Positions 1 to 12,790 of a stretch of 64,000 nucleotides of DNA are shown here, one piece after another. The number at the start of each line of letters is the position of its first letter. The first letter of the stretch is position 1. A program made the position numbers and the translations under genes. Source of the DNA: Oopsacas minuta (lineage: Eukaryota; Porifera; Hexactinellida; Lyssacinosida; Leucopsacidae); assembly GCA_024704765.1 (NCBI GenBank), contig JAKMXF010000025.1, forward strand, positions 59,176 through 123,175, written 5' to 3'. The notes below the pieces were generated by a model that saw only the letters and a list, made by a program, of their open reading frames with translations, had not been told where the DNA came from and did no database searches.

Positions 1-432
1 ACTGTATATTTAGGTACTTAGTTCGACTAAATTACACGGAAATCAGCTAATTTTTCAAAATATAATATTTCAAAAAGTAATTAATTTTATAAAAGATATT
101 CTATACACATAATCCACCAACCCTCAATAGTAACCAGAAAATAAAGTATATCAAAATACTACTGAGAAGCCGGTAGATAATACATTATAGTTGACTTTTG
201 GAAAAATTTTCAAAACCTAATGCTAAGTCCTCACACATATTTTTACAATTCTAATGACATTTTCGTAATCCACCAACGCTATACTATCGAATAATAACAA
301 GTTTCCTTCTCTGCCATACGGAAGTCAATCAAATATACGATTGAAGTGAACACGTTTTGTTTGTAGAGCACAATATTATAAACCATTATATGCTAAAACA
401 TTCGAGAAATATGTCTAGTAAGCATTTATTTA
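1..432. other. AT-rich DNA without a gene
   Basis: No coding region is visible. Parts of 100-430 resemble 3180-3560: short blocks such as 'aatccaccaac' or 'aaatcatcaaccctc' recur at several hundred bases spacing, suggesting diverged copies of one interspersed repeat. Confidence 0.4.
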
Positions 433-731
433 GTAAATATGTTATGCTTTGAACCCTTGTAGATCGTAAATACCTCGTCCTTCATTTCACAGATTATATA
501 TTAAATGAGCGATAGATTTATAAAAAAAGTTAACGGTAGAGACAAGGGTACTCACATATTTATTAATATCTAATTATGACATAATAATTGTTAAAATTGC
601 TCATAATTCAGGACAACTAATTTTTGGCATTTTGTATAAAATCTATCGATCATTAAATATATAATCTATGAAATGAAAGACGCAGTATTTTACGCTCTAT
701 AGCGCATCAAAGAATGACATATTTTACAAAT
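433..731. repeat. Foldback (hairpin) repeat
   Basis: Bases 433-525 pair as an inverted repeat with 630-731: the left arm block reading cgtccttcatttcacagatt is mirrored by the right arm near 660-683 with few mismatches. The spacer carries a block that recurs as a direct repeat near 3640-3730, so the unit is a member of a dispersed family. It encodes nothing and is most simply a MITE-like or foldback element. Confidence 0.6.
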
Positions 732-2033
732 TTTGCCACATTCCCGAAATATTTTAGCTTATAATGCTTGATAAATTGTGGCTCTCTAAATTTGCAATAC
801 AGCTATTTTGGCAAAAAACAACGTAAAGAGATAATCTTTAAATATTCTGAGTGAATTTCTTAATTCAATAAGGAAGTGGTGTGAATAAATTACAGCCAAA
901 ACAGGAATGGCCACATGGAGAATATGTTCACAAAAAGGGGATAAGGAATGGAATGACCCTATAAAGACTTTCAGAATCGAATTTTAACAGTAAATATAAG
1001 GAAGTGCCAACCCTAAAAACTGCAACGTAAAAACTAGATGAGAATAAAATATTATAAAACAAAATGTATTGCTTAAACCGTCAATCACTCCTGGAATGAA
1101 CAATACCAATTTCGTTAAATTCTAAATGGCAAGAAGTGAATCAAATAGGTAATTGAAGTCAGGCCCTTTTCTGGGTGCGCTTCCTTCGGTAAATATTTAT
1201 GAGGGTGCGGGAAAAATGACCTATTTCAGGTGCTATCCCCATGTTCATAATACATTAGGGTGCGGGGGTTGCCTATCTCTTGGTTAACACTCATGGAGCA
1301 GTTTATGTATATTTCTCGAAGAAATGTAATTGTTTGTTACTGTTCTGCGTAAACATATAAATACTTATCGGAGTTACGACATGTTGTAGAATGTAGATAA
1401 TAGTGCGCTCATATAAATATATAGTAGTTAAATTAAATCGACTCAGCTTAAGTTGAGACACGCTTGTTCAAACAATTGTGCCCCAATTATGAACAAGGAT
1501 TTTTCTATTCAAACTTCCCAAATCAATAGGAAAAACATCGAGAATTTTAACCAAAAGGTGTCAAATTGATACAGATCGATAAATCCAAGGAATATCTGCA
1601 GTTGTAGAAGGACCATAATATTATCAGCCTTGATAACACTGGACAACATTTTACAACTTATTTTTTATTCCTTGCTCGTTTCAAGTTTACCTAGACTAAT
1701 ATGGCCATGCTGAATCCAAATCTGGCCTTAGATTTTTTCTAACACGTCACGTTTTTGAGATATGACATATGCACACAACAACTCGTAATTGTCATTTTGG
1801 CTAATTTTGGCTGTGCAGAACAAAACATTACGTGTAATAAACACAGTGATTGCTAGTGAAAATAACAGAATTATCATTTTTCACAATCGAACACAACCCA
1901 GAATGATTAAACCAGACAAAAATAACATTGTATCCTCTCAAAAGTGCTTTATACACTTGCTCTTTCGAGCATGTTCAGTGTCAGTTTCACGCTGGAGAAA
2001 CCAGCAGTAGTCCCCCATCATGTTTGGGTTAAA
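732..2033. other. AT-rich DNA without a gene
   Basis: No supported gene. Bases 1165-1290 contain two imperfect 'gggtgcggg' blocks. The short open frames here have no family signature. Confidence 0.4.
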
Positions 2034-2074
2034 TCGACCTCTATACCGCGATTCCATCACGGTATAGAGGTCGA
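2034..2074. repeat. Perfect 15-bp hairpin
   Basis: Bases 2034-2048 (tcgacctctataccg) are exactly complementary to 2060-2074, with an 11-base loop. It lies at the broken downstream end of the minus-strand CYFC/WREP-family fragment. Confidence 0.8.
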
Positions 2075-2391
2075 AAATCCAGCAATATTTGTTGTGCAAA
2101 AATAACAATCCGACGTATGGTTTTTAGGTTCTCGCCAATCATAGGTACCGCAAATGGCATGGATTTCTTCTTTCCATCAAGCCATTGGATTAGACTGGTA
2201 TTGCAGACGGTACAGCAGATGTGAGGTACCCAGTTCTTGTCTTGGTCACCAACTTTGCAACCAAAGTAATACTTGTAGCCAATCTTGACACGATTGGCAA
2301 TATTTCTTCCCTGGGGCTTCGGCGTAAATTTTCCACAAATTTAACAGAAGTTATCTGGGTGGTTCGTGCATTGTCTTCTGCTCGTATTCAT
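2034..2391 (-). pseudogene. N-terminal fragment of the CYFC/WREP invertebrate gene family
   Basis: On the minus strand the ATG at 2391-2389 opens a reading that begins MNTSRRQCTNHPDNFC, then a TAA stop, then ICGKFTPKPQGRN, YYFGCKVGDQDKNWVPH, two further Cys pairs and KSMPFAVPMI. A one-base deletion follows, after which WREPKNHTSDCYFC continues in the next frame. I recognise this signature (FC-x-ICG, GDQDK-x-W-x-PH, WREP, DCYFC) from a large family of uncharacterised, multicopy invertebrate proteins with paired cysteines that probably bind zinc. Its function is not known to me. A longer relative lies at 39395-41804 in this window and supports the call. The copy is dead: one in-frame stop, one frameshift, and truncation at a 15-bp hairpin. 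Confidence 0.75.
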
Positions 2392-4462
2392 TGTAAACAA
2401 AAAGCTTAAATACACAATCAGTTACAAACTAAAAATTCTGCAAAACAGTAATGTTATTGGTTTATCGATACAGTCTACAATCCACCGCAAATAGGCTAAA
2501 TAACCCCTCCTTATAGCCATGGCCAAGAACACTCAAGAATGCATTAATTGTCAAAAGATAGAACATTACATTTACAAAATAATGTTAATATTAACCGTGC
2601 ATAATATGCATTGTTGACCAACAATTCGCTGGGAAAGAAAATTGTACAATAGGCCTAACTTGTACTGTATAGTACCTTATAATATAGTGCCAATCAATGC
2701 AAAATCCGAATTTCGTGAATTTTCATATCTTGAAATCCTGACGTGATAGACCAATTCTGATTTCAGATTTGGAATCAGCATCCCAAAGTTAGTCTAGGTA
2801 ATATATTTTCATTTGAGGAATAAATTTGATATTGCCCAGTGTAATTGTACAGAACTGCCCTATTTTTGGCTGGGAGATACGAAATTTTGAAATTTTCTAT
2901 GAAAATTTCAGTCAAAAAAGTAGATAATTTGGCTGAAATTTTAATGAAAGCAACTTTTACGGTTTGCTAAGTCGATTCCTAAGTCGAATTCAATAAATAA
3001 TCAAATTGGGACAATGCGTCCCTAAACTTCTATCATAAATGGAATATATATGGCCTATGGAAATAAGTATAAAAAGATGTATATTGTTTGTGGAATTCAA
3101 TGTGAAGATCATCAAAATACTTGCGGAAATTCGAAACAGTTTTCGTTCTTACATAATAGTAAACAATACTCTTTACAAACACCATGGATAATATTCGAAA
3201 TTATCACATAGTTTTTCCAATTATTCTGTAATTTTTGGAACTTCATAAATCATCAACCCTCTTAGTTACGTATTGATAATCATAAATCACAAATATAACA
3301 AAATTAATGACTTTGGATCAGTCCATAATACTTTCTAGACAGCAAAACCATATCCTATAAGACAAAAAGCATAACGGTAACTTGTGGATTTTAAACTAAG
3401 GATAGGTTAGCCAATCAAACAAATTCTATGTGTGTTCGATATTGAAATATTTGTAGAGCTATAAATTATCAACCATATTATGATAAGAAAACACAGGTAT
3501 ATGTCAAATTATGTCTCTTGTAAGCATATATTTGGTAAAACATTTCATTATTTGATGCCTTAAAAAACTTTAATATGTGACGTGATCTATAGATACTTTT
3601 ATCAATATATCAAAAGTTGTCTTATTCTTGAGTTAGGATAGAGACCATGGATTACACATATTTATGAATATCCAGCTGTAACTCGATAATGGGTAAAATT
3701 GTACTGAAATCAGGATAGCCAATTTGTAGTAAATATCAGACTTCCACTACACTGATATTACATTTTTCATATAACTCTTACAACTGTGACGTAATGGTGA
3801 ATATGCAAATATATGGTAATTCTAACATAGCGCAATAACCTATAAAGGGAGCCCACTGGAGTATTTATTTAGGATTAGAATAGATTTGGAGGAATATTGA
3901 TGCTATTTAGCTGTCATTCAGCCTTAGAACTATAAACAAGACAACAACATAAATATTTATTTACTCAGGAAGATACTCATTTGCATAAATTAAAAAAAGT
4001 ATTCAACGAACACCCCTTGAGTATTATGTACCGCTCCCGCCTTTCTGAAAGCGATCCATGTAGCGAAAAATACTATGGAGAAACTTTTCCGACAGTTCTA
4101 TCTCCTAACTCAAGGTACAAAACTCAATAAATCCTTTTCCATGAAGGAATCTTTTCACCAGTCAATACGTAGCAAGTTAATGCACGCGTTTACCTAAGTG
4201 CTGCGGCCAACAAAAAGTCCCAGTTCAGCAGTCATAAAGGTCATAAAATTCCAGTTCAAGCAGCCATGAAGGTCATAAGGTGCCAACCGTGAGACTAAAA
4301 TTTGTACACGCTAAATGTATTGACGGCCAAACAAGTGCCATCCCTAAAGAGCCCCTGCTAGAAAAGTGTCAGCCCAGAAGTTACTGGATAAACCCATGGA
4401 TTCATCCTGCTTTCTGAACCATACGACTAAAATGTTCCCCCTCATATAAACGCGCGCCTACA
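2392..4462. other. AT-rich DNA without a gene
   Basis: No gene seen. Bases 3400-3730 resemble 330-650 in direct orientation. A two-copy 31-bp tandem repeat starting ccagttca lies at 4220-4283. The end (about 4230-4460) may be the decayed C-terminus of the neighbouring mariner fragment. Confidence 0.4.
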
Positions 4463-4696
4463 TTAGTATTGCGGTATGGGTGTCGTGCCCGAATTGGCGT
4501 TCGCATACGCCTGGATGAAACCCTGGTCAATAGTCACTGGAGCTAGATCTGGACTATAAGCAAGGTAGGTGAGGTAGACATCAGTTGTTAGAACACTAAC
4601 GTGGGGCCTAGCATCATCATATTGGAGAGCTTTTCTGCTTAGTTTCCCACGCCTATCACACTTGATGACTGCCCGAAGCTCCTCCAATTCCGTCAC
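4463..4696 (-). pseudogene. Mariner transposase fragment
   Basis: The minus-strand frame shows the mariner pattern of the second catalytic motif, DDARPHVSVLTT, then a shortened gap and YSPDLAPV, the block that normally precedes the third catalytic Asp. The text between them is shorter than the 34 residues expected and the residue after SPDLAP is not Asp, so this is a deleted, inactive remnant. It sits about 50 bp outside the left end of the complete mariner at 4745 and runs opposite to it, so it is a separate older insertion. Confidence 0.6.
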
Positions 4697-4744
4697 CTAT
4701 TCGCCATTGATATACGTCATCAGAAGATAACATCTGACGACGTA

Positions 4745-6078
4745 TCAGGGCGTTCAATAAGTCTTGCGGATCATGATATATCTTAGGAATTAGTCAAGTA
4801 ATATAGCTAACTTTCATATATTATAAACCCATATAGTTAAACTCCATATACTGAAAGTTTCAGGCTTATTCAATACAAATTATGAATTTTTGAGATAGTT
4901 ACGTGTTGTCAATTTATACCCACTGTTGAATTTATGGCTTCAAAGAATGATAATTTCACCCACAAATGGCGAGCTTACATAGAGTTTCGCACATACTCAA
5001 GATCCAGCCCGTACAGATCTTCAGCGAGTAACAGGAGATATTATGCATGGATTGCCTTTCCAGATCTACTGTAGAGCGATGGGCTGCCCGTTTTAGATCT
5101 GGTGATGCTGATGTCACAGATGGGCCTCGATCTGGAAGACAGGTAACCGCCACTAATTCAGAGAATATCGCACTGATTGAAAGTACGATTATGGAAGACA
5201 AGTGCATTACTGTCAATCAGTTAGAACAAAGAATGGAGATTTCATCGGGAGCTATTGATACAATTCTGACGACTGAGCTTGGCTACCCATCGATTTGTGG
5301 GAAATGGGTTCCGCATAAGCTCAGTGAGAATCAAAGGTTGGCACGACTGAATATTGCCAAGAAACTCTTGGAAACTAATGAGAACTGCGATTCTAGACAC
5401 CTAACAGAGATTATTATTGGTGACGAGACGTAGGTGTACTATTCAACATCACATAGCAAGTATAAGAAGAGATGATGAGTGAGGGGCGACGAACGACCGG
5501 CGAAAATTCCGAGGCCCAACTTCAGAAAACCTAAGATTATGTACACCATCTTCTTCAGTAGTCATGGAATTGTCTTGCAATTACCTTGTCAGAGTGGCAA
5601 GGCTGTTACTGCTACTTTCTTTACAGAGCAAGTGTTTCCAAATTTAATAAAAAATATAGAAAAGTACCGCCCGAAAACCGGAACTCGAGGAATGAAGATT
5701 TTAATTGATAACGCCAGTTTCCATACAGCTAAGCTTTCCAAAAATTTCTTGAATGTAGAAGGGTTAGAATTACTTCCCCATCCATCATACTCACAAGAAC
5801 AAGCTCCGTATGATTTTTGGCTATTCCCCAAGCTTAAAATCTACCTTCAAGGCAAAGATTTTAACACATTACAACCACTTGGAACGGGCCTGTACCAGCA
5901 CTTCTAATCCATCCCCGAAGAAGAGTACAGAAATGTGTTTCACAAGTGGGTGGAAAGGTTAAAACTTTGTGTATCAGCAGGAGGGGATTCCATTGAATAA
6001 ATAATATAGTGACTTAGTGTGTCTAGTGTTTATATCATATTCTATGATATCACCCGCAAGACTTATTGAACGCCCTAG
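4745..6078 (+). mobile_element. Complete mariner element (1334 bp) with inverted repeats and TA duplication
   Basis: The ends are matching inverted repeats: left agggcgttcaataagtcttg (from 4747) and its complement ending at 6076. TA dinucleotides flank both ends (4743-4744 and 6079-6080), the mariner target-site duplication. The length matches the usual 1.3 kb. A 118-bp end fragment of the same family recurs at 17543-17660. The transposase inside is broken. Confidence 0.85.
4934..6000 (+). pseudogene. Mariner transposase, DD34D type, broken
   Basis: The protein would cut and paste the element through its inverted repeats. Reading starts at ATG 4934 (MASKNDNFTHKWRAYIEFR, the usual mariner N-terminal helix-turn-helix region), shifts frame near 5040, and continues with RSGDADVTDGPRSGRQVT, KWVPHKLSENQ and the first catalytic motif IIGDET, where the usual Trp codon is a stop (TAG). 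After another stop-rich stretch a second block (5479-5907) holds the second catalytic Asp in ILIDNASFHTAK and the third in SYSQEQAPYDFWLFPK, with 34 residues between them. A last frameshift near 5890 leads to the typical C-terminus KWVERLKLCVSAGGD. All catalytic Asp residues survive, but several stops and shifts make it inactive. Confidence 0.85.
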
Positions 6079-6080
6079 TA

Positions 6081-7868
6081 TATCAGTATTAATTATGTTG
6101 GAGGCAAGGTCGATATTTCCCTGGCTTCCCGTGGATGTTGATAGGTGGGTGTTTTCAAAGTCGTCAGCTGTATTCATATCATCTTCCAAACGTTCAACCA
6201 ATAAGTAAACAGTGGATTTAGAACGGAAATTGGCCCCCATAGCCATAAACATCTCGTATTTTAAGAAGATTTTCTATATTAGACTTCCAATGCTTCGAGG
6301 GGAACCACTATTTTCAATTTTCCCACTATCGGTGAGAGGAAAGTGTAGAGTCACTCTTAACTATAGTGATAAAATTGAAAATTTCTAAAAATAAATTTGG
6401 AAGCCACTTCTATTTATTTAAATTCAATATGATACTAGTAGTTCACTACGCTATATTTATATAATTATACCTAAGTCTGTAGAGTGTAGATATATAATAG
6501 TAACAAGAAACTTCAAATACTTATCCCAAAGAGTGCTGGGGCAACAAAATTGTAAATGTACCGATTACGTTGATTAGTGGGCACTAATTGGAGAATATTG
6601 CTTAATCTTTGATCCATGAAGAACACGTAATATGGCATCTTTGATTTCAAATGAAATTTATGACATAATGTAAAGATGATTCTGTAAATTTTGAAAATTT
6701 TGTAGTGGTAAAGTTGGCACGTTCATGAGGTACAGCAGTGACCATGAATGGCATGTCAACATACATTGATAAGTTGTATGTTGATAAATGCCATCAATGG
6801 CCCCCCAATAGTAAACAAAATCCACTATTTGCGATTTAAATTATAAAAATTCTACATATCTGTAATACATTTAATTAAGTATAAAAGTTGTATTTGTGAA
6901 TGACCACCAGGAAAAATATTGCAAACGCTCAGAGGTGCAAAAGAAATAATGATTGCAAATACAGTTGGTGAAACCAAATCACACAACCTGAGGCAGAGAT
7001 CAGGTAACAAAGGGGTTGATTCGAAATGATCAGTTGCTATGTATACTGCTATACACAGTAACTGATAATACGTAGGAAGAGATGCAAAAACTGGAATGTG
7101 GGGGACTAATTTCATCAATAGAAAGTCCGAAATTTGAGTACTGAAGAAGTTTGAAACTCATAAAGGTTAAGATCTAATTAATCAAAAATTGATAAAGGTA
7201 GTAACAGAACATCTATGGAAATATCTTGAATAAAGAGTGTCCCAGATATCCAATAAATGAAAGTAGAATGGAAATTTAATATAAAAATAAATTAGTACCT
7301 ATAGAAGAAACGCATGCAAAATGATCCTGATGAAATTAAAGTTAACTGGACATATTACCAAGTAAGAGAAAAATACATAGTTTAATAAATACATGTATTA
7401 TGTAGAAAACGAAATGAGGTTCTTCAAAGTGAATGATCACATCGTGCAAAATAAAAAATAAGAATGGATTACAGAATATACATACTATAATAATTCAAGT
7501 TGATAAAAATACAATACACAGAAACAAAGTATATACCAAAAAAATTTCATTGGTATATTCCCATTACAGATTTCAAAACTTCATATATTTACGTAATCGT
7601 CTATCATCCTATTCAAAATAACGTTCGTGAGAACTTTCATTGAATTGGTATCTGTGGCCGTAGTAAAATGAATCACAGGAAGTTTAGCTTTCCGAAAGTT
7701 GCGAGTTAAAAACAAAGTTTTGATATGTTCTCCGGCTGTAGTTGGATCACGTTCATTCCCTGTGGTAGAGTGAGAATGATAATTTTCATAATTCTAAGTT
7801 CATCAATGAAAATATTGTGAAAATGAGGACATGCAATACCGGTACATAATAAGTATGAGATTAATTGC
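6081..7868. other. AT-rich DNA without a gene
   Basis: I see no supported gene, RNA or element end between the mariner and the foldback repeat. The short frames at 6852-7118 and 7433-7621 lack family signatures and have AT-biased, low-complexity composition. Confidence 0.4.
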
Positions 7869-10222
7869 ATTTGTTGTGAATTTTCGGAACAAGTGATTTA
7901 GGGTAATTCGAACCTGCTGAGTGCGAAAATTGCTGTTCCCAAGATGAAATATGACGTATTGAAATTCAAAAATTAATTTTTAACAGCGGCTGTCGACGAA
8001 GTAGTGATGTATCCCCTAGGGGATGACCTTTTCAAATCTTATCGAATGAAGCTTTAACCAGCATAAAATCTCCAGGAATTTGATGGGCCACTTGACCATA
8101 TTAAGAGACGTGTTACTTTGTTGACTATCTTTAGCATAAGGCTCAGTATTGATCTTAGTGGAAATTTTTCGGTTATTTTTGGTGTTTCCGTGTCCACACT
8201 ACAGCCAGCATCGTTCATGATTAAGAGTTGAAAATTTTGACCTGTAGATTGCACTTCGGTATACGATTTTTGATCTAACACAATTTTCCACTTTAATTTC
8301 CAATTGAAATTGCATTAACCACAAGAAAATTGTAAAACTACACTTGTGGAAGTTCGTTTTATTGAAATTTAATTGTTTTGATTCGTCATCTGTAGTTGCT
8401 CTGAATAATTTAATGTTGTATTTAGAAATATGTATATATTTCTTCGAATTTTCTAATCAAATATTTTATTGAAAACTCTATATTCTTGTATTTTATCTAT
8501 GAGCAATAATTCCTAACGCAATTGATTTATGGGGATAACTTAAGTAACCCCATAAGCTACATAAAACTAGAAACGCACGCGAATAACTAAATGACAATAG
8601 CAACTAGAGTAATACTACTAATTGAAGAAGTGTAGTATCGGTTAGGATGGACACAGTGACAAAATATGACGTCACCATAGAGGAGGTAGTGATGACAAGG
8701 CAAAAATTTCAAAGAGTGAAATTTCAAAAATTTGATAAAACACGAGTGTTTACACATTGACAAAATTTTGTATATTGTTGCTAAATCACTATGACGGAAT
8801 AGTAGAATGCTTATAACTCTATTTGCATAGAATAATACTTGCAATTGATGAAATGTAGTAGATACTAAATGGGATAGATTACCCATGATAAGAATGACAT
8901 CACCATAGTAGAGTAGTGATGATATAGCAAAATTTTCAATTTTTGATATTTCTGAAATTTGACAATATTGTAATGTTCCTATTCAATTTTACAATAAACT
9001 CTGACCGTAGCAAGCAAATAATATAAATAACAACCTGGGTCGACAGCTTAGTGTATTGGTTAATTTTGTTTAAAGTGGCAATAGTAATAAAATGAAATTT
9101 AACACAGTACACATAGTGCCTACAATTACTAGTACCACATCAAATAAAATTAACCAATGCACACACTAAGAGCCACAGGTTGTAATTCTATATTTTCCCA
9201 TTGCGAGGCAGGAATGTGTTAACATTCAATTCTCAAATTTTGTCCTAACCCTATCGAATGACAATGACTCCTCGTTTAGTGCCCGTTAGGATAGCTGAGT
9301 ACAGTTATGCACATCTATTAACACGATTGTATTACATCGACCTCAGCGGTTCCTCAATTTTTCGGATATTTCTTAGAAATTTAACAAGAAAACACGATAA
9401 TATTGTCAGTTAGTTAATAACACGTAGGTATAAATTGATGAATTTACTAGATGGTGTTGATCTTGCTAACCAACCCATATATTTATGCTGAAATGTCCAG
9501 AAAAATTATTCATTTGAATAGCTCACATTACCTACATTCCATGATAAATCCTGAAAGTTGCCTCGTTTTCATTGGGATAACGGAAATTCTATTCACTGAG
9601 AAGTCGGTTAATTGCCCCAAAAGATATAAACTATTCAAGATTAAAATTGTTTCTGGACATTCCGGAATAAACAATTGGGCTATTACCGGGATCTACACTA
9701 TATGATAAATGAATCAATTGATAATTTCGTAGTATTAACAAAACAGACAATATTATCGTATATTCCTGTTAATGTATAAGAAATATCATAAAAATTGAGG
9801 GACCGCGAAGGTGGATTCGATAAATTCGTTTTAGGAGATCAGTTGGAGGGTCGATATGTGCATAACTAGACTAAGCTAGCCTAACGGCGCTGTTCAAGAA
9901 ATCATTCGAAAGGGTTAGGAGGAAATTTGAGAATTGAATGATAAAATATTCCTACGTTGCTAGGGAAAATCTCTGCTAGCATGGTCAAGTGACTCATGAA
10001 ATTCCTGGAAAAGTAATGCAGGGTACGAATCTGGTTAAAGGTTAATTCGAAGAGATTTGAAAAGGTTATCGTCTGGGGATATAATACAAATTCGTTGGCA
10101 GCTGTTATAAATAATTTTTGAAGGTCAATAAGTCAAAACTCATCTTGGGAACAGCGATTTTAGGACTCAGCAGGTTCGAATTACTCTGAAAATAAATGTT
10201 CCAAAAATTCACAACAAATGAC
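7869..10222. repeat. Large foldback repeat with an asymmetric insertion
   Basis: The left arm (7869-8113 plus 9190-9413) pairs with the right arm (9736-10222). Shared blocks include attcgaacctgctgag with gctgttcccaagatga near 7900 against 10140-10190, and cattcaattctcaaattt near 9220 against 9925. Arms are about 470 bp and clearly diverged. The left arm is interrupted at 8114-9189 by about 1.1 kb absent from the right arm, which itself contains a small MITE and a direct repeat (near 8660 and 8893). No coding region is visible in the 9414-9735 spacer. Confidence 0.65.
9031..9182. mobile_element. Small MITE-like hairpin (about 150 bp)
   Basis: Terminal block caacctg...agcttagtgtattggttaat at 9031 is mirrored at the right by attaaccaatgcacacacta...caggttg ending at 9182. 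It codes for nothing and lies inside the sequence that interrupts the left arm of the large foldback repeat, so it dates from before or during that insertion. Confidence 0.6.
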
Positions 10223-12639
10223 TTAACGGATTACAGTCGGAGTTTTACACTCGCAATGAAAAGGAACACTAAATTTTAACACTTCGTTTTAATCAATTTC
10301 CGCATCCAAACGAGATTTTAGCACTTTTATTGAAGTCATAAAATCATACATTTCCTAGCAGTATTCGGTTAACACCTTATTTCTAAATCACCTTTCAGGA
10401 TTTTGAACCAGACCATAAAATATCAGTACTAATATAGCCCACGATACATGAGTACTTATTGATTTTGACGAGGGTTGCACTGATCGACTGAAATGAAAAT
10501 TTAACGTATATGCCGCATGTTTGCTGAAATCATCACAACGAGGTATAGCAACGTATTCTATAACTTATATTCGTATCCTTCAGGCATTTGTCTTGTTTTA
10601 TAACTTTTACCCAGGAAATATGCTATAAATGGAGTAATCATATATAGGTTCTTATCATTAAACGTACAAAAATCCACAGATATTAACAGAAAGAACATAA
10701 AGTCAATATAATGGAGGTAAGAGCAGCGGTTCATCTGATGTGGAGAATACTTGTACAATTAGGACTGATTAAGGATACAAATGCCGATTAATAAATACAA
10801 GCTCATATATACACCCCTCTAACAAAGGTAAGCAGAACCCAAATAATTTATGGGAAATAGGATGTACAAGATCTAATAATACGCTGTAGTGTATTACATT
10901 GTATAAGTTATTGCAATTTTGCATTGAGAATACTATTCTACGCATCAGAATTGACTATTGAACAACCTTTCAACTCAATTAGATATCAAATTAGTTGAAG
11001 TTATCACCGATTGTCACTGTGTAGCAATACTTTCAATTGCAAAAATAGTTGAAGATGAGATCAAGCAGTATAAGGTGGCAATTATTGATAAGTATCAACC
11101 TAAGAGGTAGTCATTATAGTTTAAGTATTCTGCAATAGGCATTTCTAATGTGTAGAATAGGAATATTAATCAAAATTGTAATAACTCATATAAATTGAAT
11201 TCTTTGCTGATAAATATTTGACTTAGTTTAGTGCTATTTTCAATGGACTTATTAGCCTGTACAGACAATTTGGTAAGAGAGTGTATATAGATAGGATGTT
11301 TCTATCAGGAAAAGGCTGGAATTCCTGTCATTGAAAGTACCGATTCAGGAATTTTGGCTAAGAGTATTCACATCATGCTCCTCCAACTGACGGCTTGTCA
11401 ACTACTTCTCACCTAAATAACATAAGAATACCATAATTATATCACATATCTAAATGCGAAATGTGAATATATAATCTTGCGAATCAGAGAATGTGATAGA
11501 TAAATCTTTACAGTTGCGATAACCCAAATCTAAGAACCGGGTTTATTGCTACCTCTTTCATTTCCCACATCGGAGCCCTAGCGTTTCTTATATTATATGA
11601 ATATTACAGAGACTAATTGTGAATTTTCAAATTTCGAGGGACCATCAACATCGATACTACAAACAAATATTAAATCTTTCTGCTTTGCATGCAGTGATTT
11701 AACTAGAATTTCCCCTTTGTAGTTATTTGAGAATGCGACATTTGTGTCTTATATAAACAACCTGGGGCACAAAGAAATTTCGGTGTGACAAGCCAGAAGC
11801 CTACCAGAACATATCTTGAAGTTTCACATCTTGAAGTCACATTTTCCCGTTTCACGGCCCTGAATCATGGGCATGTGCCCAAAAGAGTTGGAGGAAAGTT
11901 ACTACGCCAATGGGATTCGAGATATACGCGTGGGCAGTGGTGGATCTCTCTAAAAGTATTATTTACATGTCGATACTAAACTTGTTTCAGCTCTACCGCC
12001 CACATAATAATATAATTTTGACTTGTTGGCTGCTAGATAGATTTTTATATTTGAGATGTTCCAAGCATGCCACTAAATTCAAACTTGGCCAAATATTTAC
12101 TAAATTAATCGGACAGCTAAAATATTGTCGTCTAAGAAGTTCTGGAAGGACAATCGTACGATTCCTTTCCTGATTTACCACAGATATTATCTATAACATG
12201 TTGATTGTGATCTCGAGCAGACGGTATGCTGAAGTCCTTTGACTTAGAATTGCTATTTAGTGTATCAGTGGTAAAATGGGCTAATATTACTCAGGAAAAC
12301 TCAACAAATTGACAAAGTTTCACTTATATGGTAAACAATTACGGAAAGATCAACTGAAAAATTGTTGGTATTTAGGACGCATATATATTTGAGTGCATGG
12401 ATTAGGAAATTAAATTGAACATGTTTTAGAAATAGAAAGAAATGGTAACTTAGCTTGCAAATCCTGGAAACTGGATACCAGAAGATTTTCATGGTCTTTA
12501 GTATTTGATTTAGGCTGAGATTCATGTATTGGGAGAGGAATTTATAATAATATTGGGGGAGACGATATTAAATTCTGGTAGACTGTCTGGAATAGTAACT
12601 GGATATCCACGTAGAATAGAGAGATTTGTTGATAAGTGC
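10223..12639. other. AT-rich DNA without a gene
   Basis: No supported gene, element terminus or RNA is visible in this stretch. The small frames at 10558-10758, 11785-11979 and 12301-12525 show no recognisable motif. Confidence 0.4.
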
Positions 12640-12790
12640 CACGTCTAAGGTGTGCTCTAATTTATACTCAATGTCTCCCTCTCTGAAGTGCGCGAAGGAC
12701 AGGTAGAGAGTATTAAGATCGCCAACATCTTCCCGGTGTTGAGCTAGAAGCCAAGAGGGTATGAGTTCATCAGGTTCGTGTCCCATATCT
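12640..12790. repeat. Dispersed repeat, copy 1 (partner at 18770-18940)
   Basis: The block around actcaatgtctccctc (12667) through gagttcatc (12765) recurs in the same orientation at 18793-18915 with scattered differences over roughly 120 bp. On the minus strand this copy is open (12786-12568) and reads DELIPSWLLAQHREDVGDLN. The second copy preserves only part of that reading, so I cannot tell whether it was ever coding. Confidence 0.5.

Noticed and set aside
11785-12181. Short overlapping frames as a small gene
   Set aside because: No conserved motif, overlapping in both strands, and no splice or family support.
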